Below are positions 1 through 11,000 of a DNA stretch of 64,000 nt, in pieces. The DNA comes from Oscarella lobularis (lineage: Eukaryota > Porifera > Homoscleromorpha > Homosclerophorida > Oscarellidae). The notes under the pieces are model-generated. The model made no database searches. It saw only the letters and a program-made list of their open reading frames with translations, and was not told the origin of the DNA. Each line of letters opens with the position of its first letter. Positions within the stretch are counted from its first letter, which is position 1. A program made the position numbers and the translations under genes. The stretch covers positions 2,976,001-3,040,000 of the forward strand of contig NC_089184.1 of NCBI RefSeq assembly GCF_947507565.1. The letters run 5' to 3'.

Positions 1-3000
1 TTGTGACTGTAGGCTGGAAATTTGCAGCAAATTCCTATTCATGCCGACGTCGACGCAGTAAAGACGCTGAACACGTCAAGTCTTATTATGAATGACCTTC
101 AGGTTCAGCTATATAACATAATAAATAATATATATATATATATCATATAATGTGTAGGCCGTTGTGAAGAATAGTCACCTGTCTAATTTTCTAAGTATCG
201 TCACTGGCTGTGCACAGAGAGACGAGAGAATTGGATGGTTTGTCTACCTTTTCATTATCATCTTCTTTTATCTGACGTGACCTCTCGTCGACAGGATGGG
301 CGACGCCGGCTTGTCGTCTGACATTATGGCTCTCGGTTTTGACATGCACGCTTTTTTCGTCAATATGCTTCGAAATATTCGAGACGACGAGGTGCCCGTC
401 TCTTGTCATCTTTTCAAAGTCAATTGAGTTGAGTTTCTATAGGGAGAGGACGGCTCGGTTCCCGACGTTGTTCCCTATTATCGATACGGTCATCGGCCTG
501 CTGATCCTTCGTGGAGGTAATACGTACCGTTTTCTTGCTTTTTTGAAATGACATCACGACGTTTAGTGCCGCTTTTCCTCAAGTGACGTTCGTCCTCTAT
601 AAATACTACGGCGATCTGAGAGCGGTTCGCGACAACTACGACGCTCTGAAGCGTTATTTCAAAAACATTGCATCTCAGGTGTGATATATGTAATGCTGAT
701 CCCCCCAAAGTCATCATGTTGTTCAAGATTCCCTCGTCCGGTCTCGCTCACATGGCTGGACGATACGGAGATTGGTGTATACTGAAGCCTCCAAATCCAG
801 TATTGAATCATCAAAAGAATTAGATTTTTTAATTATTTAACTGCATTTGTTTTAAAAGGTGCCTACAAGTTTTACGTCGGCGTTTAGCTACATTGAGAAT
901 CTTGAGCAGGTAAGAGAAAACGAACGACGTCAAGTTTGAATCTGTCTTCATGCATCATCTCGTAGTTCGTGGAAATGGCGCGAGCAATAGGAGAGTCCGC
1001 TGACGCTGTAACGTACGCAGATATGGTAGCTCAGCTTAAACAAGACTATTTCAAAGCGTTTTGGAACGGTCTGTGCATCCTTTTGGTATAAGCCCTACGT
1101 TTACTTGCGTTTTCGTTGCAGGAACGCATTATTGCACGCCGCAGATTACCTCCTATGCTTTGCCTCTCTTCCTTGGCGTCACTCCGTCGAATCTGCAGGA
1201 AAACGTTGAACTGGAGTAAGTATATATGGGTCGACGTTTTTATATATGTGACGTCTTTAATTGCCATTCAGTTTCTTGAATTTAATTGATTCGTCCGACG
1301 GTTGCTCGTGCCCAAGTGCAGGCATCATAGGAAGCAAAGTAAGATGCCGTCATTAGATAGCAGAAAGAACACGCAAAGTCGTCTCTTCGCAGTTCCTTCC
1401 ACTGTCGCTTAGCAGACTCGGTCGAACGGACGCCGCCTTGCAAGTAGCGGAACAGCTCCAAGTTCCCAGTTGGGGTGCGTGCGATATGACGCAATTTCAA
1501 ACTGTTTTAAATAATTAACTAATTTAATTTAATTTAATTTAATTTAATTTACTTTCTTTGAAGGTCATATGCTTTACAACACCGAAGAACCGGCGACTGC
1601 TTTGTGGGAACTTTGGAACGGGGATATAGAAGGATCGGGCATGAACTCTCGCAATCATCACATGTTTTCGAGGTACTGACATATAGCGAACAAAGACCTT
1701 CATATGTATATGAGAGGATTAGCATCGGTATGTGGATTCGCATGGAGTTGGGCGGACTTCAGCCCACCAGTTCTTCCAATAGTGTATGTACTAAACCGCC
1801 AACAGTCCTGTCTTATATTAAAATTCATATATTTAGGTTTTTCAAATTTTTGTTGCTCGCACGACCGGTCTTAGCTACGTCGACTCCGCGGAGCATCGAA
1901 CGACATCTGGACGCGTAGCTTACGGCTGGCGACGTAGCGGCGGCACGCATTGTCGCACCGTCCCGGAAAATCGATCACCCGCCAGTCCGATACTTCCACT
2001 GCACGCCGACTTGCAGCTGGATTGTGGAAGTGACGAAGGCGGTGTTATTCAGTCGGTGCGACTAGATGACGCTTCATTTAGCCGCGTTTGTAGCAATTTT
2101 TTATTTTTAGATTGATTTTGCTGATTTCGGTTTGCCCACTGGCGGCTGCGGTAGCTATGGCTACAGGAGCTCGTGCTCTTCTCAAAATGCTTCTGAAATA
2201 GTGCTCTCTTGCTTTATTAATTAATTAATTAATTAATGAGCTATTCATTGTCAATTTTTTAGATAAAGAAACGTTGTTTGGGTCAGAAAACTTGTACTGT
2301 TCCTTCCGGTGTGGATTTTTGGTAAAGATGCACGTCTAAATTAATTTAATGTGATTCACATTTGCCATGTTTTTGCAGGGACGATCCGTGCAATGGAAGT
2401 GTGAAGCAACTCAGCGTTCAGTACACGTGCTCGAAACCAGACAGTATCGTTGCCAACATAGAAACATCGGTACGTGTCTAATCTAATTTTATTAGTGTTT
2501 CTTGAACCTGATTTATTTTTCTAAGGTCGGCATGACGTCAGAACTGTACCTACCGTTATACGGCTTACAGGTTACTTTCTGAAGTGGATACTTCTGACAG
2601 TGGAGCTTAGCGTTTTCTGGTGTTTCTAGGACGTTTCTGTTCAAGAAAATCAAACCCTCATCTGGTCGGTAAAATCTTCACAAAATATCTCTGCTCTACC
2701 GGCTGGCATTTCAAATATCGATTATCTTCTTCGCGAAGACACGCTAAAGGTTGCAAGCCTTTCCTGTTGCCTAAAATTATTTCTCTTATAATAAATAGGT
2801 GACGTTTCTGTCGGGATTGTATACCTTTTCTTTGAGTGGATCTGCGTCTGAACGTCAATGCTATTCTGTTGCTGGTGGAGGTATTCCCCTCCTTTGAGTC
2901 GCTGAGCTAAATGAGTATTTTTCTATTTGTATTAGAGAATGAGACCATTTCGTGTCCAGAAGGAACCGTTTTTACTCGCATCGTTTTCGCTTCGTTTGGG

Positions 3001-3308
3001 AATCCAGAAGGATCGTGCGGAGCGTGAGAGTCGAGTTCTGAGCTCTCCTTATAATATCTTCATGTGGCCTTTGTAGCTGGACTCGGGGCGAATGTCACGC
3101 TGGCTCGAGTAAGATGCAAGTGGAGAGGTACTGCTTGGGCGAAGGAAGCTGTTACGTAACTGTAAGCGTTATTTCTTCATTGACTTTCTATTTGAAGATG
3201 CGTTGGGGTGGGGTTTCCATATAGGCTGCGAAGGCAATGTTTGGCAACTTTCAATGTTCTTCAGACTCGATGTTGCTGGCTGTTGAGGCGTTTTGCGGAA
3301 AGCGATGA
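1..3308 (+). CDS. alpha-L-rhamnosidase (GH78) with two SUEL lectin domains, 5' end outside window
   Basis: This is the 3' part of a multi-exon gene that would hydrolyse terminal alpha-L-rhamnose. Splicing the exon near 196-239 to the one starting at about 293 gives CAQRDERIGWMGDAGLSSD, the GH78 catalytic signature. Later exons give VVPYYRYGHRPADPSW, YGDLRAVRDNYDALKRYF, ATALWELWNGDIEGSGMNS and YVDSAEHRTTSGRVAYGW, all in family order. Exons from about 2011 to 2475 encode a SUEL lectin domain (LDCGSDEGG, DFADFGLPTGGCGSYGYR, CLGQKTCTVPSGVDFWDDPC). A beta-rich stretch follows (about 2526-2905). A second SUEL domain (ISCPEGTVFTRIVFASFGNP, CHAGSSKMQVERYCLGEGSC) ends at the stop 3306-3308. SUEL lectins bind L-rhamnose or galactose, so they probably tether the enzyme to its substrate; that role is inferred. 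Introns are short GT-AG. One junction (near 103-195) was not resolved in phase. The family is common in bacteria and fungi, so an old lateral origin is possible, but introns argue against contamination. Confidence 0.85.
1516..1552. repeat. (AATTT)n intronic microsatellite
   Basis: About six to seven pentanucleotide units lie inside an intron of the rhamnosidase gene. Similar low-complexity TTAA runs occur in another of its introns (about 2214-2237) and in the TBC-like pseudogene intron at 33986-34009. No function is suggested. Confidence 0.8.
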
Positions 3309-3885
3309 CTTTCTCGTGACAGGTTCACACCGTTGCTTTCACTTTTTTTTCTACGTTTTGTACTGCAAGGAGCTAACAGCTTAAAATAGTTTTCGCGTCA
3401 GGCTTCATTACTCCTTAGCGTTTTTAATCAATCAACGGCCTCTATAGTTGGGAAGGCGTAATGACGGGTAAGACGTTTAAAATGTTTATTTCATGCGTTG
3501 TCTTTTGGTTTTTGCAGGCAAATCGTTTTTTTTTAACTGACGTCGTGCTGTGGTCTGGGAAGCAGAGGAAAGAACGAAGACGGCAACTCCATGTGAGAAA
3601 GTTTCCTGATATGAAGTAATTGCTTCAGTCTGCTTCAGTCTGCTGGGCGGCTCATTTAGTAGGCTGAAACGCCTGCTCTCTCAAAAAAGCAAGTAACATT
3701 CATTGATCTTATTACAATTTATCCTAGTCTTTTTTTAGAAAATGTTGCCCATACATCTTATCATATGTGCAAACTCTTATGTTCTCAAGAGGTCGTCGAA
3801 AAAAGAAAAAACAGAGAAAGCGCTCTGTAGTTTGTACTCTTTTTAAATGATAGTTTTTATACTTCTCTGTAGAAGTAGAAGTACT

Positions 3886-3970
<85 letters not shown>

Positions 3971-4689
3971 CGTCGATGTAGCGTAGCGGCGACAGGGTCC
4001 TGAGCTGGACCCTCCATTGCACATAGAGAATTTCATAATTTTATTAAATAGAACCCGGAAGTAAACCGGAAACTCTAAAAAAATTTGCGCATAAGTCTCC
4101 CATCTTTTGCTCTCCACCTGCACGGACCGCAGGGGTCCGTACAGGCTTCGCTTGGGTGGGGGTCAACCTCACTACTCCCCCGTCGGAGTTAGAGCCTGTT
4201 TAGTCTCCCGGCTCGGACGCCTGGGACCGGCAGCCCTCGGATGTGAGTGCTGCCAGCCTGATTCCAGGGGGACCGCTATTGTACCCACCGCGTCTTGCCC
4301 AAGTGGGGTGGCAGTTTATCACTCATGCCACTGGAGTAGGGGCTATGCTCCCCTGCGTTCAAGCCACTTTTAACCTCTCTGGCTCAAGAGTTGGGCCAGT
4401 TTTATTTAGTCACCTCAGGGCCCGGAGGTGAATTTGCTTACAAAACAAAAGAAACAGTTAGGATCAAACGCATAGAACCTGACCGGAAAGCGCGAAATCC
4501 TTTTTATTCTCTTGCCGATGGCGTGAAGCTCGCGAAACAACACAAATGCACAATTTCCTTTCAATTCCTCAGGTTGTTGAATCCAATATAAAGATTGTCA
4601 AATGATTTGATATTACAATTGAGGTTTTTTGCCGTCTATAGACTTAATGCATTACATACCTGATAGTCATTAAACGTTTTTGTAATGAT
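3309..4689. other. intergenic stretch without a supported gene
   Basis: It holds the 3' flank of the rhamnosidase gene, a GTA microsatellite (3886-3970), and a GC-richer block at about 4110-4440. That block differs in composition from its surroundings and may be a repeat fragment, but no coding frame in it could be recognised. Reading frames across the microsatellite give only poly-Tyr or poly-Leu and are not genes. Confidence 0.6.
3886..3970. repeat. (GTA)28 trinucleotide microsatellite
   Basis: An uninterrupted run of about 28 GTA units. It is flanked on the left by a degenerate start (gaagtagaagtactgtag), which suggests growth by slippage. It lies between genes. Confidence 0.97.
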
Positions 4690-5395
4690 GCACTTCAAGC
4701 CGAGCACCCTGGACTCTTCCATTTCCACCAAACGGAATGCCAACATCACCGATAAACTGCCATGTGATCAACAACGGGATCAAACTCGAAACGTTCAAGA
4801 AAAATGATCAATTAGGCAAATTAATAAATAATGTACCTCAATCAGACGACCTCCTTCCTGTGACACAAGCAATCAAAATGGCTCGCCAATACGTCGTATT
4901 AGATGAAGGCACGGCTAACCAAAAGAAAAAAAATAAAATGCACGTAGACTTCTTCGATGAAAAAGATACCGTGACACCGTTTGTTATGAGTTGGAAAGAG
5001 GGGGTTACACACCATGCGCGGGCGTATCTTCGTGTCCTACAGAAAGAACTGCAATAATTAAATTTATTTAATTAAAGCACGAGGTGGTACACTGGTATGC
5101 GTGGGCGTATCTTATTTTCTCCGTCTTTGACCCCCCATCGGCGACGAGGTCCGAGTGCGGCCCGGCGACAATCCGAAAGCGATCCATCCGGTCGTTTTCG
5201 CTTCGATGCCGACGTTCGCGAGGCCCCTTCGCGTTATCGACTGTCCAGTGAAGCCGATATGCGTTGTCGTTGTTCGGGCTGACGCTGTACTGGTATTCAC
5301 GACTCAAGAGGGCCGAAGAGCTTGCCGAAAACACGAGAGCGAAGAGCAAGACGATTCCAAGTACTGTAGAAAGAACATACGGGATTGTAGCTCTT
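4690..5395 (-). pseudogene. truncated, frameshifted copy of the DOMON/copper monooxygenase gene
   Basis: The minus strand carries pieces of the same protein encoded at 17101-19866. The signal-peptide and first-exon region (SASSSALLSREYQYSVSPN, VGIEAKTTGWIAFGLSP) is split between two frames at about 5112-5349, so it carries indels. The 4690-4920 part matches the later exons around 18585-19020 (shared stretches such as aacgggatcaaactcgaa). The intervening exons are missing. It has no continuous frame and no copper-ligand motif, so it is read as a dead partial duplicate rather than an alternative exon set. Confidence 0.8.
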
Positions 5396-5981
5396 GAGGT
5401 ACGGATGACGTACTCAAGTGGGGAGGTCTAATTAATTAATTTCTCTCCACGAAAAGGGCGAGGCTAACTGCTCATCGCGGGCCATGCACTTCGCCATGCA
5501 CCGACACAACCCGGTCCACCCCACAAATGTACCACTCCCCTATAAGTAAACAGAGATGTAGCCGCATCCGCTTCCGTACCACTAACATCACTAATGCAAA
5601 GCAGAAAAGCAGGCTGCACTGATGATCAAAGAACATGACACTACCAACTTCGCACGTGACCAGCACGAGACTCAGTCAGCGTTCCCAGACGACTAAGAAA
5701 CGTCTGTGGCGAGGACCAACCGCACTGTGACCGCAGGGCCGGTGTGCATGTTTCATGTGGATAGGACGCGGGAGGTGAGACCGCAGAGGCTTCTGGTTCG
5801 AGTCAGAGAAGCCACTGCCCAAAGATAAGCAGAATTTGAATAGTTCTCAGTTACTCAAACATATGACAGACGCTTTGTCTCTTCGCCTACAGGTAAAAAA
5901 TAGACGCAAAAATCCGTTGACGTACAAGCCGCCCTTCCTCAATCCCAACCGACACTTCGTGTGTGGTTCTTTCGTTCTTCG

Positions 5982-5989
5982 TATATACA
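5982..5989 (+). promoter_or_regulatory. TATA-like box of cysteine-rich copy 1
   Basis: TATATACA lies 48 bases before the ATG at 6030, in the same position as the TATATAAG at 26810 before the intact copy. Conservation of this core region across copies supports a TATA-type promoter. Confidence 0.55.
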
Positions 5990-6029
5990 GCATGCGAAAC
6001 CGAGGTCCTCTCAGTTGAGTAACATCACC

Positions 6030-6365
6030 ATGAATAAGGTCGTCTGCTTCTTTCTTCTTTCCTCTCTTTTTGGAGTTTTCCAATTTGCCTCCGTTCGATT
6101 CCAGTCGATCGAGATTTAATGCAGAGACGTTGGCAACTCGCGCACTCCCGTCAACCTGAACGGTACTGACGTTGCGCCGAGACCGGACTACTGCTGCGAA
6201 GGAATGATTTGCAAAGACGCTGGAGAAGGTCACAAGTGCTATAGGCAAGACGACGTTAGCTGTTGGCCAGCTGGAACGGCGTGCGCGTGCTACCCGGTGT
6301 ACAGTTGCGGAGCTTGCTGCAGAGGGGCTTCCTGCACATGGACTCCGCATGCTACATGCAGTTAG
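6030..6365 (+). pseudogene. cysteine-rich secreted peptide gene, copy 1, nonsense mutant
   Basis: The frame starts at ATG 6030 with the family signal peptide, but codon 30 is TAA (6117-6119). The other three copies have CAA there (the Q of IEIQC or NEIQC). After the stop the frame stays open to TAG 6363-6365 and keeps most of the cysteine pattern. One conserved cysteine soon after the stop is Arg (GNSRTP versus GNSCTP in copy 4), a second sign of decay. A single C-to-T change explains the nonsense codon. It could be a recent inactivation, an assembly error or an allele. Confidence 0.85.
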
Positions 6366-6824
6366 CTAATAGATGGAACTGCAGTTTGATTCAAGACACC
6401 TAAGTGACGTTCGTCTTTTTCTGTCGTTCAGTGCTATAAAACAGTTTTTGCAAAACTGTTCGTCGTTCGGTCGTTTTAGTTTCCGCTACCTTTTCTTCCC
6501 TAACTCAAGATCTCGCGTTTCCGTGCCTTAGTCAGAAGAAGAGCGATGTGTTCGCTCTTCATGCAGCCAGTTTTCGACTTAGGTTTAGTAACAAAGCGGC
6601 GGATCAACGACAGAGACAAGACTGCAAAGCCATATGCATCTCGATTATTAAATGAGATGCGGCGCGGCGAGCAATTCGCTATTAGAGTAATTACTTACAG
6701 TTGACTTATGCACATACAGTTTAGGCCCTCCCTTTGCTGCATGAATCGTTCGCACTGCTACTGCAGTTTTCTCCTTCTTAGAGGGAAATATTGGATCGTC
6801 AGGCTCAGCTGCAACCAGAAGGGT

Positions 6825-7220
6825 ATGCGTTTTTCCTTTGGGTGGAGTGATACGGGACGTCACAGAAAATACGTCATTTCCCTTTACTTGTCGATCGAGG
6901 AAGCAAGTTTTCGCTCACCTTCTCTTCGTGCTTGCGTTAAAGACCTTCTAGGATCCATGTTCACGATCGATCGCGAATAAACGCTTTCGGCGCTTCGACG
7001 TGGCGAGTTTTCGATTCGAGGAGCACGACGTGGCAATATGTGCTAGTCATTGCCCTTGTAATTCCCCTTCTTAGAGTGAAGAATCTACTAGATACAGAAG
7101 GGTATGCGTTTCTTTTGGATCGTGCGATACGTGACGTCACAGAACATACGTCATTCTCCTTTACTTGCCTCGAAGAAGCCAGTTTTCGCTCACCTTCTCT
7201 TCGTGTCTGCATTCTTTAGG
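6825..7220. repeat. local tandem duplication with TGACGTCA sites
   Basis: Two diverged copies (about 6815-6945 and 7090-7210) share agaagggtatgcgttt, a TGACGTCA or CGACGTCA-type core followed by acatacgtcatt, and ttttcgctcaccttctcttcg. The palindromic CRE-like core tgacgtcacagaa is at 7133-7145. No gene is visible around them, so a regulatory role is only possible. Confidence 0.5.
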
Positions 7221-7419
7221 TAAAGACACGCACATCCTGAAAAATATATGTTGGGTTCAGTGCAATGTTCCTTTCCCCCTAACCAATTTTTTATACAGTA
7301 GTTTCCCTCGCCGAATAATAAATCTATCCTAGATATGACTACTATTAATAATGCTTGCTTTGAGGATGTGAGTTAAGTCGGCGAAACGCGGGAGAAAGAA
7401 CAGTGTAACGGTGTTAGAC

Positions 7420-7900
7420 TAGGACCAATGAAACTTTTCAATAGAAGAGCACGCTTGTATCTTTCATAAGCCAGACACTAAAAATCAAACAAAATATTCT
7501 CTCTCAATGTTAGAAAAATTAGAGTAGCCATGCATGCAGCTTACCCGAAAGAATTTTTGAAATTTCAGAGATCTCGGAATGTTTGAGGCTCCATTCACAG
7601 TTCTTAGCGAAAAGTGAGGTTTTTAAATCAATAGAGTTACCTCGCACGTACGTACTTCAGAAGTATAGCAATAGAGGTTTCTTCACGCGATTCTATACGG
7701 CCCAGAAGCGACGAAGTGGCGTAACGACACCGGCGTCCGGGTAATTTTGAGCAGACAGCGGCTTCAAAACGCATGGTGGAGCGACTGAAACGCAGCGGAC
7801 GACTCCAACAGACTCCATAGCACGTCATAATTAAGTCCCGGATAAGAGTCTCCAGTGCAAATCTAAATTCAGGTCTATGATTACTTGATGACGTCAATCA
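7420..7900 (-). pseudogene. degenerate copy of 3' exons of the long secreted protein gene
   Basis: The stretch caatagaagagcacgcttg at about 7440 followed by agacactaaaaatcaa matches the splice-acceptor region of the functional gene at 8796-8840. The part at about 7640-7770 (minus strand AILLKYVRAR) resembles SLLLKYGRSNAR of the neighbour at about 9030-9060. It has no continuous frame. It is adjacent to the parent gene and so probably arose by local duplication followed by decay. Confidence 0.5.
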
Positions 7901-8064
7901 TTATCAGAGTCAAGAATGGTCGTCGCGTGACTGACTGACTGTGAGACTAATATCATTGCATGGCTCCAACCAAAACACACGCTTTCTTATCATCGAAGAG
8001 AACTACAGCTTCTACAAGGCACAGCTGACCTAGCTACGCGATTGGTGCATTGAGATTCTTTCAC

Positions 8065-11000
8065 TCACCCACATAAAACATTCATCATATCCAGATCGAC
8101 AAGCGTTCTTTCTGCCGTCAGTTTGGCGTCGATCAAAGACTGCTTTGGCAACAGAAGAACATTCTAAATTAGAATACAATATTGAATAGAGCCATTCAAC
8201 CTACACGTCCTCGCTAATTAAAATTACCTTTTTCATCGTACGTAAAATTTCTTGGTAAGCCAAGGCGTTCCGATGCACGTTCTCATCATCTACGCTTTCG
8301 TGAAGAGCAGTGAGCTCATCAATGATGCCAGCCACGTAGTCGTCGAAACTGCGACCAGTTTCTCTCGAAATAGCCTCAAGAAACGGCTCCAAAGCATTCG
8401 AAGCTCCAAATCTAAATTCATCCTCCAAATTTTTTCACTGCCGATTCGCGCCAAAGTCTTAGATCTTAAAATGAAAGATGTAGAAGCATCGTATGTTTAC
8501 CCGTCTCCAATAGCTTCAATACATTGTCCACTTTTGTTCCTATCATACTAGCGTACCTTTCTATAACCGTTTCTTCCTTTTCAAACGGTTTCTGACGATC
8601 ATCTTTCCATAGGTACTTCTTAAGAAGAAAAGTAGCGAGACGACTGCTATTCTTCGCCTTTTCCCTGATGCCCCTTGCCTCCTCGACGGACCGAAAATAG
8701 CTCTTTACAGATACCTCGATGTGAATTTTGGAGCGATTGTAACGACTGTAGGCCCTTAGAATAGCCTTAGCTAACTGTTGAATAAAACTTTTCAATAGAC
8801 GAGCACGCTGGCATCTCTCTTCAGAAGACACTAAAAATTAATAAAAGAAGCTATTGTAATTAGATTAGCCTGCTTATACCCGGAAGAACTTCCTTTGAAA
8901 GCAAAGGAACTATGTTAACGTCGTCCTCAGTGTCATTACTAGCGAGAACTCCGAATTCCGGCGAGACAATTCTGAGCTTCTTAGCAAGAAGTTCGACTTC
9001 GTCAACCGCCGTTTTCATTCTAGCGTTACTTCGCCCATATTTCAGAAGTAAGGAAATCGATGTTCTACGTCGCGATTCCGCTGCCTTGATTGACTTTCGA
9101 ACGCGATCCTTCGCAAAGGTATCGCGCTGAAATACATCAAAATCATCATAGAACGTTTTCTCCGGAAAAGCTCGACGAAGTGCGTCGGTGACGTCACGAC
9201 GCCGTCTACCCGTAACGCCGGGAAAGACGAGTTCGGCCAAGTCGAGAGCCATGTCTTTGATGCTATCTAGCCTAAATAGAAACCGCTCCTTCACTTCTTT
9301 TCCCTTACGAATTGAATAGACTATTTCGCCGTTGAATTCGCCGCTTTTGACGAGACCGATTTTTACGTCGAAACTCATGCGCTTGATTTGAATGGCGTCT
9401 TTAAGGGTGTTCTTCTCGAGCCAAGTCAATATTTGTGATCCGATGTGAAAGAGAACTTTGACGTCATCTAATGTCTCGGCGGCGTCGTCAAATTCGTCCT
9501 GAGCCAAGGACAGTCCGACTTTTGCTTCGTCAAAAGTTAAATCCACAGCCGCGCGCACACCTTTACAAGCAATGTTTTTGGCTTCGCAACCAGCCTTGCA
9601 ACCCCAGTTGAACCAACTGCCTGAACAATCTACAGGGGGACCCAACTATAGGATATCAAAGCGAAAGCACCATGCTTACATTTGGAGCACTTCTTGATAG
9701 AGCAAAGACCCTTCAAGCTGTCGCGGGCTTTGTCCATTTCCTTCTTAGCGGCCTCTAGAGTATTACTAGCAAACTTAAAGACGTTTTCCGCCTCACTGAT
9801 TTTAGTTTCGGCATAGGTAGCGGCGTCTTGAATGATTTTCTCAACTGCTTCGTCTAGATGAGCCAACGAAGTTGCCAGAAGACGTCCAGATGCTTGAAAA
9901 AACGCGCTTTTAAGCGATCCGTAGGAAGCGTAAATTTTTAGAGAGGCTTCGATTAGATCGAACAATTTGCCCCTTACGTAGAATAGGAATTGGGAACTGC
10001 TGACGAAAATTCGGACTTCCTGCTGGATCAGACCATCGAGTAGGTTCACATAACCACTACCGCTCAAATTTATATACGGTCGTTTACGCCAGAACCAGCC
10101 GCTCTGAAGACGAACGTCAGCAAGAAAGAAGGGCCCATTCGTGACACAATCTTCTGACTCGTAAAGCGTGATGAGACCTCCAGCTAAACTGAGCGGCGTC
10201 ATTCGAATATTGAACTTGATGCCACGCGGCCAGCCAACGTCAATGTCAAGAGACACTTCATACCCCAATAAATCAATAACACCTTTCAAAACGAGACCCT
10301 GTGGTATCTTCCCAAACTTCGAAGAACGGTCTCGAGGTGAATACGACACCTCTAAGCCTTTCGGAAGACCGCTTTCTCTGAGAAGGCGCGGCACGGAAGC
10401 ATCGTACTCAAACGCCTTTAAAAGAGACCCGATGGTCAATTTGTTTACCTTGCCGTAGAAGTAAGTGTTTGAGGGATCCGTTACATCGTAGCCCATTGCG
10501 CCTTCAGCTTTTATTTCGCCTTTGCTGCCGGCTGTTCCAAGATTGAGTTTTCCGGATATTTGAAACTGTAAGAGGTACGGTGGCACAGGGCTGACAGTAG
10601 CCTCGAAGTAACCATCGCAAAACGACAGATATTTGAACCCGAATGCCTTTTCCCAAACACCAATCATCTCCATGGACATTTGTATGCCAGGAGGTTTGAA
10701 TTCGGCGCGAAGCCTCCCATCAAAAGTCAACTGCGGATCGGAGATCTTCAGTCTGGCACCTAACCCAACAAAAGTATCTTTACCAACGCCAAATTCGATT
10801 CGACCCTCGACGAGCCACACTCCATCGGCCAGCTTGATGTTCGCCTTTAGACTCGCCGATACGACGAATTGCGTTAGCGACGTAATCGACGCTGATATCT
10901 GAAAATCGCCTTTCCCGATATGTTTCCGACAGAAAGTGCAGAAGTCGTCGTCGCCGCTACTGCACCTCGTCGGAAAGGAAAACGAAGCTACGAGTTGGAG

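Larger units (their letters stand above)
5440..6860 (+). repeat. segmental duplication unit, copy A, carrying a cysteine-rich peptide gene
   Basis: This block (upstream region, TATA-type promoter, small gene, long 3' flank) recurs at about 26105-27730 in the same orientation and at about 20490-24000 as two inverted copies. Shared landmarks are the upstream gacacaacccggtccacc, the gene itself, the 3' self-complementary aaactgcagttt, the histone-mRNA-unlike but conserved ttctgtcgttcagtgct segment, and the far 3' gaatcgttcgcactgctact. The units extend well beyond the coding part, so the gene was multiplied by DNA-level duplication and not by retroposition. Confidence 0.8.

Noticed and set aside
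1-3308. Bacterial contamination as source of the GH78 gene
   Set aside because: It is interrupted by many short GT-AG introns and continues into animal-type SUEL lectin domains.
3724-4123. Minus-strand frames rich in Tyr or Leu
   Set aside because: They are only translations of the GTA microsatellite in different frames; no domain or splice support.
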